Counted from the first letter of the stretch, positions 1 to 8,541 are shown. The stretch: DNA of 64,000 nt from Butyrivibrio fibrisolvens (GCF_037113525.1 NZ_CP146963.1:2294001-2358000); one strand, 5' to 3'. Notes: a model not told the origin generated them from the sequence alone. A program made the numbers and translations.

Positions 1-62
1 TCAAGTTATACGAAGCGTATGGATTTAAGCATAACGGTAATTTCTTGCAATATTATTTCTGA
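1..62 (+). CDS. C-terminal fragment of a GNAT-like acetyltransferase (cut by window edge)
   Basis: The reading frame beginning at base 3 is open to a TGA at 60-62 and encodes LYEAYGFKHNGNFLQYYF preceded by Lys. A run of the type LYE-x-x-GF followed by a short basic and aromatic tail is what GNAT N-acetyltransferases show at their C-terminus. Only about 19 residues are visible, so this is a family guess; substrate and start lie outside the window. Confidence 0.45.
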   Translation, partial: KLYEAYGFKHNGNFLQYYF

Positions 63-135
63 GATAATATTAAGGTTAGAGATGGCCATTTTAAAAAAGA
101 TGATCGATCTTACTGAAAGATTTCTAAAGTAAAAA

Positions 136-172
136 ACAGGGTACAGATTCAAATTAACGATCTGTACCCTGT
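136..172 (-). terminator. Intrinsic terminator of the xylanase-esterase gene
   Basis: A 13-bp perfect stem (136-148 with 160-172, sequence ACAGGGTACAGAT) with an 11-nt loop ends 7 bases from the minus-strand stop codon. Read on the minus strand it is followed by a run of six T. The plus-strand side also ends in a T-rich stretch (176-180), so it may stop transcription from both directions. Confidence 0.85.
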
Positions 173-178
173 ATATTT

Positions 179-2251
179 TTATATACTGTTAATCCATGCC
201 CATGCCAGATCTGACCACAGGCCTACGTCATTTTTGAGGCTCATATCAATTCCATTTCCCTGGAAATCATTGCCGCTAAAGAACTGGTCGATGAGTTCCT
301 GTTTTCTTTTTTCTGATACGTTAACGCCTTTTCCTTCTTTGACGTTAAAAGCTGCTCTCATTGTCTGCTCCATAGTGTAATCACCGCCGAACCAACCTTT
401 AAAGAAGGTGTCGTTGGCTATTGTAAGACCGTGGTGGCCTCTTGGGAATACGTAGTGGGCAAACGGTACTTTCTTTTTACGAAGAGCCATAGCAAAAAGG
501 TAGCTGTTCTCTACAGGTACGAGATCATCTTCCTGAGTCTGCCAGATGAAGCAGGGCGGCGTATTGTCTTTGACCTGTTTTTCCAAAGAGAAGTATTCAA
601 GCTCTTCATTTGTAGGAGCATCACCAAGGAGGGTCTTAACGGAATCCTTGTGTGTGTACTCGCCTGTTGTGATTACTGGATAGGACAGGATAACTCCGGT
701 AGGTCTGTTGGATACTTCGTTATATTCAGCGCTAATATCCTGTACATCATCAAAATGAACTGCAAGGCTTCCACATACGTGAGCACCTGCAGAAAAGCCC
801 ATGATAAAGAGCTTGTCAGGGTCAATGCTGTACTTATCAGCATTTTTTCTTATAAATCTTACAGCTCTTGAGATATCATTAAGAGGCTGTTTTTTGAGCG
901 GTACGGACATGGTGATGTCAGTAGTATAGCTAAGTACAAGTACATTCATGCCTCGGTTATAGAATTCCATTGCAGGAAGTTCTCCCTCATGTGAGCAGCA
1001 CATGCAATATCCGCCGCCTGGGACAACCAGCATACATGGACGATTCTCGGTATCAGGATGAAGGTACGCGAAGACATTAGGCGTAAAGCCGTAAGATGCT
1101 TCGTAAGTATACTCGCCTTCCTGCCAGATATTATCACGAGAAATCCTGAATTCTGGGCCATTCTGCGGCATGTCTTTAAGCTGATAGTCGTCTTCAGGAT
1201 AGTCTGGAGTCCATTTGTCTGCCTGTTCGGAGCCGAGTGCTACACTAAGAACCGCATAGTAAGCCTCTTTAACTTCGCACTTACCCTTAAATAAAAGCGG
1301 GTAGCTTGTTTCTCTTCTAAAGCCTGAAAGCCAGCTGTTCTCATCAAGAAGATTCCAGAAGGTTACGCTTGTGATATTGGCTTTGCCGGACTTCTTGGCA
1401 TCAAGATAGATCTTGAAGAACTCTTTGTATCTTAAAGCAAGCTCATGCATGGACTCATCTGATGGGTCTGCGTTGTGCATATCAAGCTCTGTTATGTGAA
1501 TCTGAAGTCCAAGGGCGCCGTAGCTTTCGACAGCTTTTTTATAATCTTCAAGGTCAGGATGATCCATAAGAAGATGAGACTGCATGCCCATTCCGTCTAC
1601 AAGCTTTTTGTCTATAAGGGGTGTCAGGACGTTTTCTATGATGAAATCTCTTTTCCAGTCAAGAGCTGTTTCGTAGTCGTTGTAGAAGAGGGCTACACCA
1701 TCAGCTACGTATTTTCTGGCGTATTCAAATGCTTTAATAAAAAAGTCATTGCCTACAGTTTTGGTCCAGATAGACTTTCTGAAATCGCCTTCGTCAACGA
1801 TCTCATTTACAACGTCCCAGGCATAGATAACCCCTGGATATTGCGTCTGAACGAAAGTAAGAACGCCTTTGATATAGCTTTCAAGTCTTTTAAGAATAGT
1901 CTCTCTGTCAGCATATGGGAAGTTCTCGTTATAGTTCTCACAGAAGAACCACTTAGGAGTCTGATTATGCCATACAAGGGTGTGACCACGCATGGCTATG
2001 CCGTTTTCTTTGGCAAATTCAAGGTAAGGTATGGCATTTTCAAAGGTCAGAGCGGGTTCGAGGTTATATTTTTCCGGATCTGATTTATTTTTATCCATGT
2101 CAAGGTAGTACATGGGCTTCATATCATTTTCACATGTGAAGCTGTTGAACTGGTCTGTAAGAAGCTTCATATGAGCCTTGGTATGCAGATTCCATCTGGA
2201 AATCGCAGCACCAATCTTAAAATATGGTTCGTAGGCGGTTTTGAGATTCAT
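179..2251 (-). CDS. Cytoplasmic GH10 endo-1,4-beta-xylanase fused to an alpha/beta-hydrolase carbohydrate esterase
   Basis: A bifunctional hemicellulase of about 690 residues. Residues about 5-340 are a GH10 xylanase barrel: the acid/base Glu lies in WDVVNE (about residue 150) and the nucleophile Glu in HITELD (about 255). Residues about 370-640 are an alpha/beta hydrolase of the acetyl/feruloyl esterase type, with an oxyanion motif VVPGGGY, nucleophile Ser in GFSAG (about 487), acidic residues in EDD (about 575) and catalytic His in GHHG (about 607). The start is placed at the ATG at 2251, because the earlier in-frame ATG at 2263 would put the GGAGG ribosome binding site inside the coding region. 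There is no signal peptide, so it should act inside the cell on imported acylated xylo-oligosaccharides. It stands alone with its own terminator. Confidence 0.9.
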   Translation of the reverse strand: MNLKTAYEPYFKIGAAISRWNLHTKAHMKLLTDQFNSFTCENDMKPMYYLDMDKNKSDPEKYNLEPALTFENAIPYLEFAKENGIAMRGHTLVWHNQTPKWFFCENYNENFPYADRETILKRLESYIKGVLTFVQTQYPGVIYAWDVVNEIVDEGDFRKSIWTKTVGNDFFIKAFEYARKYVADGVALFYNDYETALDWKRDFIIENVLTPLIDKKLVDGMGMQSHLLMDHPDLEDYKKAVESYGALGLQIHITELDMHNADPSDESMHELALRYKEFFKIYLDAKKSGKANITSVTFWNLLDENSWLSGFRRETSYPLLFKGKCEVKEAYYAVLSVALGSEQADKWTPDYPEDDYQLKDMPQNGPEFRISRDNIWQEGEYTYEASYGFTPNVFAYLHPDTENRPCMLVVPGGGYCMCCSHEGELPAMEFYNRGMNVLVLSYTTDITMSVPLKKQPLNDISRAVRFIRKNADKYSIDPDKLFIMGFSAGAHVCGSLAVHFDDVQDISAEYNEVSNRPTGVILSYPVITTGEYTHKDSVKTLLGDAPTNEELEYFSLEKQVKDNTPPCFIWQTQEDDLVPVENSYLFAMALRKKKVPFAHYVFPRGHHGLTIANDTFFKGWFGGDYTMEQTMRAAFNVKEGKGVNVSEKRKQELIDQFFSGNDFQGNGIDMSLKNDVGLWSDLAWAWINSI

Positions 2252-2402
2252 TGTTTCCTCCATAATGGCATAAAAAATAGAAATATACTTATTGTATACG
2301 TATATTCTCTTTTTATCTTATTACATAAATAAATCGTGCACTACGCATTTATTGTCGTTTACTTATCAGAATTGATGAATTAGTATGACTTTTTGTCACT
2401 TT

Positions 2403-2528
2403 GTTCCAAAAGTCATGTAAATAGGCCAATTGAGAACACCTTCGGTGTTGGGCCTATTTACCTACCGATTCACTTTCTTACGAAATCCGCAGTAAATGCG
2501 GATTTCTGATTCAAAGTTGCGAAAACAT
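2403..2528 (-). ncRNA. Structured leader-like element, copy 1 (5' leader of the xylanase-esterase gene)
   Basis: Read on the minus strand it contains a hairpin AAATCCGC..GCGGATTT (2486-2508), then the line GTGAATCGGTAGG, then a long hairpin GTAAATAGGCC..GGCCTATTTAC (2415-2459). A TATAAT hexamer (2529-2534, minus strand) lies at its upstream edge, so it would be transcribed as the first part of a leader of about 270 nt. A second copy with the same order of parts is at 62760-62835, also just after a promoter. The shared order is visible; a regulatory role is inferred. It could instead be a dispersed repeat. Confidence 0.45.
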
Positions 2529-2681
2529 ATTATAAAATGATTATGAAATGAAAGACATCTGAGAAATGTTGATGTACACTTAGATAAACAAAAATACAAC
2601 CACGGTATTACGTAATTTAGTAAAATATAAGAAGTTTAAATATAGAGGATTATGACTTTTCTGAAGGAGAGATGAAATCCA

Positions 2682-3770
2682 ATGAATGACAGAAAAAAAG
2701 AGTTCATCTATATAGAATATCTGAGAGTTATAAGCGCTTTTGCTGTTATAGTGGTTCATGTATCAGGGGCTAACTGGTCAAAAATCGAAATAGGGTCCTT
2801 TGACTGGTCTGTTCAGACTTTCTATAACCTGATCGGAAGATTCAGCGTTTGCGCTTTTTGCATGATTTCCGGCGCGCTTATGTTAAGACCCGGAAAGGAA
2901 ATGAACTTTCATAGTATTTTTCATAAATACATAAAGAGAATTCTTATATGCTATGTCGTTTGGGTCATTTTATATTCACTTTTTTATACGTTGATGAATC
3001 AGGAGAATATACAGTACTTTATTCTTCATCTGTTTCAGCTGCCAGGGCATCTATGGTATCTACTCATGCTGATAGGCCTGTATCTTATAACACCTGTATT
3101 AAAATGTATTACAGCTGACAGGAAGGTGACATTGTATGTTATCTGGATCTGCATTATTTTTGGCGCTGTATTTGGGACTGTAGAAGGTGTAAGCTCTTTT
3201 TTCGCAGAAATGGCTGGAGATAGTTATGGATATGCTCTGTGGAAAGCGTTTCTTGGAGATTTGGATAATTTGAATATGACCATCGTGCCGGGATATCTTG
3301 GACTGTATTTACTGGGGCATTACATACATGAGTATGGACTTGGAAAATGGCACAGTATCATTATTTACAGTGCTTTTCCTGCGCTTTTATTGTCGGTGTT
3401 ATTGACATGGGGATGCTCTGTTATCACCGGAAAGTATGTCTATACATTTATGCTGGAGACCAATCCGCTTGTAGTGCTTGGCTCTGCAGGAATTTTTGCT
3501 TTATTTAGAAGTTCAAAGGAAAAGAATAAGGTTTATGATGAAAACACATGGCTGACGAAAGCATTCGTGTTCCTTGGGAGCCATACGTTTGGAATATATC
3601 TGGTGCATGTTATGGTGATCGATATACTTGATCATTATTTTGCCTTTAATGTGGCAAGTTATCCGGCGATAATATCAGTTCCAGTCAATTCTATAATTGT
3701 ATTTTTGATGGCGCTGATACTTGCTGTTTTGTTAAAGAAAATACCAAAAGCGGGAGCAATAGTGAGCTGA
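2682..3770 (+). CDS. Membrane acyltransferase, acyltransferase-3 (OatA/WecH-like) family
   Basis: A 362-residue integral membrane protein with about ten hydrophobic segments. It opens with the family signature EYLRVISAFAVIVVHVSG, containing the conserved Arg and His of acyltransferase family 3. Members transfer acetyl or other acyl groups to extracellular sugars, peptidoglycan or glycolipids. The start ATG follows a GAAGGAGA ribosome binding site. The gene stands alone, so the acceptor cannot be read from context. It has its own upstream region of about 150 bp after the leader-like element on the other strand, and no clear terminator follows before the DUF3791 gene. Confidence 0.8.
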   Translation: MNDRKKEFIYIEYLRVISAFAVIVVHVSGANWSKIEIGSFDWSVQTFYNLIGRFSVCAFCMISGALMLRPGKEMNFHSIFHKYIKRILICYVVWVILYSLFYTLMNQENIQYFILHLFQLPGHLWYLLMLIGLYLITPVLKCITADRKVTLYVIWICIIFGAVFGTVEGVSSFFAEMAGDSYGYALWKAFLGDLDNLNMTIVPGYLGLYLLGHYIHEYGLGKWHSIIIYSAFPALLLSVLLTWGCSVITGKYVYTFMLETNPLVVLGSAGIFALFRSSKEKNKVYDENTWLTKAFVFLGSHTFGIYLVHVMVIDILDHYFAFNVASYPAIISVPVNSIIVFLMALILAVLLKKIPKAGAIVS

Positions 3771-3897
3771 TAAGATTAATAATCTCGCTGGTAAGGGGAT
3801 GTTTTTGCTATATTATTAGAGGAGCGGATGAATTAGTTCTTTTTTAATGTGGTAAAATAATATAAAAGAAGTAATGTTTAAAAATATGAGGTTATCT

Positions 3898-4113
3898 ATG
3901 AATAAAGAGACATTTTCTTTTGTGATATATATGATTCACGCTTGTGCGAATAAATGGGGAAAACTTCCGTCTGAAGTTTATCATTTGTTGTCTAAAGCTG
4001 ATTGCATTGATAAATTTCTTGTGTTGCATTTTGATGTACTGCATACACAGAGCACATCTTATATTGTTGATGATATAAAAGAGTATTTAGAGGTTAGGGG
4101 AGTTAACTTATGA
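3898..4113 (+). CDS. DUF3791 family small protein
   Basis: A 71-residue protein from the ATG at 3898, preceded by GAGG at a good distance; an in-frame ATG at 3874 lacks a ribosome binding site. The sequence (MNKETFSFVIYMIHACANKW..., ending in an EYLEVRGV-type tail) matches the DUF3791 pattern. Such genes are usually followed by a DUF3990 gene, and here the stop codon overlaps the next start in an ATGA. The pair has the layout of a toxin-antitoxin-like module, but biochemical function is not established to my knowledge. The downstream partner is broken. Confidence 0.7.
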   Translation: MNKETFSFVIYMIHACANKWGKLPSEVYHLLSKADCIDKFLVLHFDVLHTQSTSYIVDDIKEYLEVRGVNL

Positions 4114-4251
4114 TCGTATATCACGGGAGTATTGAAATAGTAAAAAATCCAGATATAAATCATTCATTTAGACCATTGGATTTTGGAAAAGGTTTTTATG
4201 TTACTACGGTAAGATAAGTTACTGAAGTTCGAATCCTACGAAGAGGTATAG
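4110..4251 (+). pseudogene. Internally deleted DUF3990 gene
   Basis: An ATG overlapping the DUF3791 stop opens a 35-codon frame (4110-4217) that reads MIVYHGSIEIVKNPD and continues to DFGKGFYVTTVR, the N-terminus of DUF3990 proteins. It then meets a TAA. In a second frame, 4222-4251 reads LKFESYEEV and a stop, which resembles the C-terminus of the same family. Full members have about 160 residues, so some 110 central codons are missing, with a frame change at the junction. The result is a dead gene left between two intact neighbours. Confidence 0.7.
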
Positions 4252-4252
4252 A

Positions 4253-4477
4253 ATGGAAGATAAAGTTTTAGAGCAGGTATATCAGGAAGGTCTTGAAGAA
4301 AGGCTTATAGCGTATATTGCAGAAAGTAATGGAATTACACTTGAAAAAGCAATGTCTATATACTATGGAAGTAAATTATCTACAAAGATTCATAATGGAA
4401 ATGAAGATATACAATATCTTGATTACAAAGTGCTCGCAGATATATTAAAAGAAACAGAGCCCGAATTGTTTAAGTGA
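4253..4477 (+). CDS. Small acidic protein, third member of the DUF3791/DUF3990 locus
   Basis: A 74-residue protein starting 2 bases after the end of the DUF3990 remnant; an AAGAGG sequence inside that remnant can serve as ribosome binding site. It contains EERLIAYIAES, a segment on AMSIYYGSKLS and the tail YLDYKVLADILKETEPELF. From memory, similar 70-residue proteins accompany DUF3990 genes in Clostridia. No enzymatic motif is visible. It may be an antitoxin or accessory protein that has outlived its partner. A terminator follows directly. Confidence 0.6.
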   Translation: MEDKVLEQVYQEGLEERLIAYIAESNGITLEKAMSIYYGSKLSTKIHNGNEDIQYLDYKVLADILKETEPELFK

Positions 4478-4485
4478 TAAATATT

Positions 4486-4512
4486 GGAGTGGTTTGATGC
4501 CACTCCTTTTTT
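4486..4512 (+). terminator. Intrinsic terminator after the DUF3791/DUF3990 locus
   Basis: Stem GGAGTGG / CCACTCC (4486-4492 and 4500-4506) with a 7-nt loop and six T right after it. Confidence 0.85.
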
Positions 4513-4587
4513 ATGTGGATAATAATCTCACTGTTAATCAGCTGTTTTTCTGATATAGTATATATAATATTTTGATGGAGGTAGTAA

Positions 4588-5136
4588 ATGTTATTCGAAG
4601 AAAAAACTATTAAAGATAAACTTGGAAGAACTATAGTACTTAGAAATGCACGACCAGAAGATTCAGCAGATCTAATAAAATACTTGAAAACAACAAGTGC
4701 TGAGACACCTTTTTTGATCAGAGAACCTGATGAGATAACTATAACGGAAGAAAACGAAGAGAAATTTATACAGGCTAAGATCGATTCTGAGCGGGAGTTA
4801 ATGCTCCTTGCGTTTATTGATGGTAAGCATATTGGTAATTGTTCTCTTATGAGCATAGCTCCATACAAAAGGTATAGGCACAGATGTGATGTTGCGATTG
4901 CGCTTTATAAAGAATATTGCGGTTGTGGCATAGGTAAAGCAATGCTACAGACTGTTCTGGATGTTGCAAAGAGCGTGGGCTATGAGCAGGCTGAGCTTGA
5001 AGTAATGGCTGAGAACAAAGATGCTATTCGTATGTATGAGAAGCTTGGATTTGAAAAGTTTGGGACATTCCCTGATAACATGAAATATGCTGATGGAACC
5101 TATATGGATGCTGATTGGATGATGAAGAAATTATGA
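4588..5136 (+). CDS. GNAT family N-acetyltransferase
   Basis: A 182-residue protein with the GNAT fold: a central strand DVAIALYKEYCG, the acetyl-CoA pyrophosphate-binding loop GCGIGKAML (the Q/R-x-x-G-x-G/A region), and the C-terminal AIRMYEKLGFEKFGT motif. Length is normal for a single-domain GNAT. The start has a GGAGG site seven bases upstream. The substrate cannot be deduced; the next genes are other small modifying enzymes, with no evidence for one pathway. Confidence 0.85.
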   Translation: MLFEEKTIKDKLGRTIVLRNARPEDSADLIKYLKTTSAETPFLIREPDEITITEENEEKFIQAKIDSERELMLLAFIDGKHIGNCSLMSIAPYKRYRHRCDVAIALYKEYCGCGIGKAMLQTVLDVAKSVGYEQAELEVMAENKDAIRMYEKLGFEKFGTFPDNMKYADGTYMDADWMMKKL

Positions 5137-5191
5137 TCTAATTAAGACAAGACATCAGGACGAGATATTGAACAACAAGAGGGTAGGTCTA

Positions 5192-5815
5192 ATGAGTAAT
5201 CCATGGGAAGAAATCAGTTTGGACGATTATGAAAATCATATGAGTCTGGATAGCGTAAAGCAGCTTCAGGCAATGAATTCAATAATGAAAGAGCAGTTTG
5301 AAGCATATCCGGTCACTACAGCTATGGTACTGGGAATCGCTGGGGGAAATGGCTTAGAACATGTAAACAGGGATAAGTATAGGACTGTTTATGGAGTAGA
5401 TATTAACGAAGAATATCTTAAAACTGTTTCAAAAAGGCATATTGATCTATCTGATATTTTGAAATGTTTAAAGGTCGATTTGATCAAAGAATCTGATCAG
5501 CTCCCCAATGCACAACTTGTAATAGCCAATCTCCTAATTGAGTACATTGGTTATGATGTCTTTCGAAAAGTAATTCATAAAGTTGATCCCGAATATGTTT
5601 CATGCGTGATACAGATTAATACTGATGATGAACAGTGGGTGTCAGATTCTCCGTATCTTCATGCATTCGACAGACTAGATGAAGTACATCATCAGATGGA
5701 AGAGGATTCACTAAGTGCTGTTATGCTTGAATCAGGCTACAACAATATCTTTAAGACTAAAGTGCAGCTTCCAAATGGAAAGGCTTTGGTAAGATTGGAT
5801 TTTCAAAAAGAATGA
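5192..5815 (+). CDS. Class I SAM-dependent methyltransferase-like protein
   Basis: About 207 residues from the ATG at 5192, which has an AGGT site upstream; a TTG start at 5168 is possible but less likely. The segment TAMVLGIAGGNGLEHV corresponds to the glycine-rich SAM-binding motif I, and VYGVDINEEYL to motif II with its acidic residue. The remainder (ANLLIEYIGYDVF, then ..YVSCVIQIN) fits the later strands of the Rossmann-like methyltransferase fold. The acceptor is unknown. It lies 55 bp after the GNAT stop, probably in the same transcript. Confidence 0.7.
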   Translation: MSNPWEEISLDDYENHMSLDSVKQLQAMNSIMKEQFEAYPVTTAMVLGIAGGNGLEHVNRDKYRTVYGVDINEEYLKTVSKRHIDLSDILKCLKVDLIKESDQLPNAQLVIANLLIEYIGYDVFRKVIHKVDPEYVSCVIQINTDDEQWVSDSPYLHAFDRLDEVHHQMEEDSLSAVMLESGYNNIFKTKVQLPNGKALVRLDFQKE

Positions 5816-5858
5816 TTAAAAAATATGAGATGGAATTATAGTAGACGCGGAGGTAATT

Positions 5859-6314
5859 ATGACAGACATTGTGATGCAGCCAATTGGATACGTTAAAAAC
5901 GAAGTTACCCAGAGAAAAGACACTTCATGGGGCGATGATACATCGACAGTAGTACTTAATGATGAATTTAAGACAGGCTTAACAGGACTTGAAGATTTTT
6001 CTCATGCTATAATATTATTTCATCTTGATAAAGCTAAATATGAAAAAGAAAAGCATTTACAAAGAAGGCCTCAGAACAGAGATGATATGCCTCTAGTTGG
6101 TATATTCTCTCAACGAGGAAAAGACAGACCTAATCAGATTGGAATGACATCTGTAGAGATCATATCTGTCACTAACAGTACGCTTACAGTGAAAGGTCTA
6201 GATGCAATAGACGGAACGCCAATCCTTGATATTAAGCCATATTACCCTGTGTATGATAAAAAGGATGCCAAAGTTCCGAAATGGGTCGATCGCTTGATGG
6301 AGCATTATTTCTGA
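5859..6314 (+). CDS. trmO: TrmO/TsaA-like tRNA m6t6A37 methyltransferase
   Basis: A 151-residue single-domain member of the TsaA/YaeB (UPF0066) family. It shows the opening PIGYVKNEV, the central QRRPQNRDDMPLVGIFSQRG region and DRPNQIGMT, with NPIG/RPN-type residues that bind SAM, plus the closing LDIKPYYPVYD. E. coli TrmO is longer because of a C-terminal extension that this copy lacks. The characterised enzyme methylates t6A37 in tRNA. Many short homologues are untested, so the family call is firmer than the reaction. Confidence 0.8.
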   Translation: MTDIVMQPIGYVKNEVTQRKDTSWGDDTSTVVLNDEFKTGLTGLEDFSHAIILFHLDKAKYEKEKHLQRRPQNRDDMPLVGIFSQRGKDRPNQIGMTSVEIISVTNSTLTVKGLDAIDGTPILDIKPYYPVYDKKDAKVPKWVDRLMEHYF

Positions 6315-6391
6315 TGAAATCATTTATAAGACTTACTATAAGTACAACAGGCAATACTAATATACTGTCTGTCTAAATAAACGGAGAAAAA

Positions 6392-6799
6392 ATGGATATA
6401 AAAAGAGTTACAATAGATGATAGAATTGATGATTTTATAAACACGGAATTTTCAAATTATGCGATAGATTGTGATGTGGCGCTTAAGTACGAAGAATTCT
6501 GCTTTGCTGCAGAAGAAAATGGAAAGATTGCCGGAGTTATCACCGGTCATGCGTATTACAACGAGGTTCGTATTGGAGATTTGATCGTTGGAAAAGAATT
6601 CAGAAGATATGGAGTCGGAAGTAAGCTCGTCGCAGCTGTCGAAGATGCATACAAAGGTAAGGGATACGAGAAGATAGCGATCACTACCTTTGGATTTCAG
6701 GCTCCGGAGTTTTATAAAAAGCTTGGATATGAACTGGAATTTGTTCGTGAAGATGCAGATCCAAAACTTAAAAAGTATTTCTATTTAAAGAAGATATAA
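6392..6799 (+). CDS. GNAT family N-acetyltransferase
   Basis: A 135-residue GNAT protein. The acetyl-CoA loop is in EFRRYGVGSKLVAAVEDA (R-x-x-G-x-G), and the C-terminal FYKKLGYELEF motif is typical. It begins after a CGGAGA ribosome binding site. It is more compact than the GNAT at 4588 and not obviously its duplicate. Substrate unknown. Confidence 0.85.
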   Translation: MDIKRVTIDDRIDDFINTEFSNYAIDCDVALKYEEFCFAAEENGKIAGVITGHAYYNEVRIGDLIVGKEFRRYGVGSKLVAAVEDAYKGKGYEKIAITTFGFQAPEFYKKLGYELEFVREDADPKLKKYFYLKKI

Positions 6800-6837
6800 T
6801 ACAAATAAAAAATTAATGAAAAGGATATACAACAGAA

Positions 6838-7389
6838 ATGGAATATCTTGATATTGTTGATGAAAACGGAAATCCTACCGGCGAAACAGTAGAAAGGTCT
6901 TATGCTCACAAAAATGGCGTCAGACATAGAACTGCACATGTCTGGATATTGAGGAAAAGAGCTGATAAGATTCAGGTTCTTTTGCAGAAAAGGGCAGAGA
7001 TCAAGTCTTTTCCCGGATGTTATGACATTTCAAGCGCAGGGCATATCACTGCAGGACAGGAATACCTTGAATCTGCTGTAAGAGAGCTTCGTGAAGAACT
7101 TGGTATTACAGCGCAGGAGTCTGATCTTGTATACTGCGGTGACAGATATATTGTGTGGGACGATGTCTTTTTTGGAGAAGAGTTCCATGACAGGCAGTTT
7201 ACAAAGGTTTTCCTTCTGTGGAAAGATGTTGAGGAAAGTGACCTTGTTCTTCAAGAGGAAGAAGTAAGCGGAGTTCTCTGGATGGATCTTGATGAGTGTA
7301 TTACAGGCGTAAAGGAGAACTCGTTTAAGAACTGTATCTATCCTGAAGAGCTTGAGATGGTGAGGAAAAGGGCAAAAGAATTTGAATAA
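6838..7389 (+). CDS. Nudix hydrolase, IDI/YfcD-like subgroup
   Basis: A 183-residue Nudix protein with the opening LDIVDENGNPTGET that is typical of the isopentenyl-diphosphate-isomerase-like Nudix subgroup. The Nudix box lies at about residues 68-90, GHITAG..., ending in RELREELGI with the metal-binding REx2EE core. At the first conserved Glu of the box this protein has Gln (AGQEYL). Members hydrolyse nucleoside-diphosphate-linked compounds; the subgroup does not fix the substrate. It lies 38 bp after the GNAT gene. Confidence 0.85.
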   Translation: MEYLDIVDENGNPTGETVERSYAHKNGVRHRTAHVWILRKRADKIQVLLQKRAEIKSFPGCYDISSAGHITAGQEYLESAVRELREELGITAQESDLVYCGDRYIVWDDVFFGEEFHDRQFTKVFLLWKDVEESDLVLQEEEVSGVLWMDLDECITGVKENSFKNCIYPEELEMVRKRAKEFE

Positions 7390-7437
7390 CTAAAAAGTGA
7401 AAAATATTGAAGAACGTGAGGTTAAATTTAGATAATT

Positions 7438-8541
7438 ATGGAACTTAAAGAATACTGTTTTTTACCAACAGATGAATATGTAAAGCCTCTTGGAAGGACA
7501 TTTATGCTTGATGATATAAGGATTCTCAGCCTTTCTGGATCAGGCGTTGAATTTAAATACACAGGCACAAAGCTTACTGTAACTTTCTATGGCGACTCTA
7601 CAACCAGTGTAGATGAAAATATGCCGCAGCCCTGGCGTGATCAGGCAAGAGTGGCAGTTATTGTTGATGATGTCATGCAGCTTGATACTGTGATAAAAAA
7701 GCCAATGGAAGTCTTTGAAGTATGCGGCCTTGATGAAAGTATTCCGGCTGCTGAACATATTGTAAAGATCATTAAGCTTTCAGAGCCCAGAATGTCTACT
7801 GCAGGTCTTGGCGAGATCAGGATCTTAGCAGAAAGCCCTGCACAGCCTACGCCATTAAAAGATAAATATATTGAATTCATCGGAGATTCCATTACCTGCG
7901 GCTACGGCGTAGATGTTCCTAATGAATTCCATCCTTTTGCTACAGGTAATGAAAATGTAACCAAAGCATTGTCATATAAGACTGCGCAGAAGCTTGACGC
8001 CGACTACAGCATGGTTTCCTACAGCGGTCATGGCCTTATATCAGGCTATACACCTGATCCTAATGTTCCAAAGCTTGAAGAACTGATACAGCCTTATTAT
8101 GATATATTCGCTTATTCATATAACACTTTCAGAGGCCTTCAGATGGAGAGTAGAAAGTGGGATTTTGCTTCTGAAAGAAAGCCAGATGTCATCGTTATAA
8201 ATCTTGGAACCAATGATGACAGCTACGTTCAGCAGGATGAAGAAAAGAGACAGGCTTTTTATAAAGCATATATATCATTTTTAGAAAAAGTACACGGTTT
8301 TAATCCTACATCAAAGATCGTTGTAGCATTTGGTCTTATGGGGGATGCACTTTTTAAAACGGAACAGGAAGCTGTAAATGCTTTTAAGGAAAAGAGTGGC
8401 TTTAACGAAGTATACGCTGTACACCTCACTCCTCAGGATCCTGAAAAGAATGGATACGGAGCTGATTATCATCCATCACCTGTATCGCATGAACTTGCTG
8501 CAGTAGAGCTTTCAGAGTTTATAAAAGGTATAGATGATTAA
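7438..8541 (+). CDS. CE2-like SGNH carbohydrate deacetylase
   Basis: A 367-residue two-domain esterase. Residues about 15-130 form a beta-sandwich of the type found at the N-terminus of family CE2 acetyl esterases. Residues about 140-365 are an SGNH hydrolase: block I FIGDSITCGYG with Ser151, the Gly/Asn block INLGTNDD, and the C-terminal DYHPSPVSH with the catalytic His. No signal peptide is present, so it should remove acetyl groups from oligosaccharides in the cytoplasm, in line with the intracellular xylanase-esterase. The ATG follows a GTGAGG site at a somewhat long spacing. The 204-bp repeat begins 30 bases after its stop. Confidence 0.85.
   Translation: MELKEYCFLPTDEYVKPLGRTFMLDDIRILSLSGSGVEFKYTGTKLTVTFYGDSTTSVDENMPQPWRDQARVAVIVDDVMQLDTVIKKPMEVFEVCGLDESIPAAEHIVKIIKLSEPRMSTAGLGEIRILAESPAQPTPLKDKYIEFIGDSITCGYGVDVPNEFHPFATGNENVTKALSYKTAQKLDADYSMVSYSGHGLISGYTPDPNVPKLEELIQPYYDIFAYSYNTFRGLQMESRKWDFASERKPDVIVINLGTNDDSYVQQDEEKRQAFYKAYISFLEKVHGFNPTSKIVVAFGLMGDALFKTEQEAVNAFKEKSGFNEVYAVHLTPQDPEKNGYGADYHPSPVSHELAAVELSEFIKGIDD

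Noticed and set aside
1475..2083. 202-codon frame opposite the xylanase-esterase
   Set aside because: It is antisense to a well-supported gene, has no ribosome binding site and shows no protein-like motif pattern.
4222..4250. tRNA T-arm-like string GTTCGAATCC
   Set aside because: It is explained by the C-terminal codons of the DUF3990 remnant; no acceptor, D or anticodon arm can be built around it.
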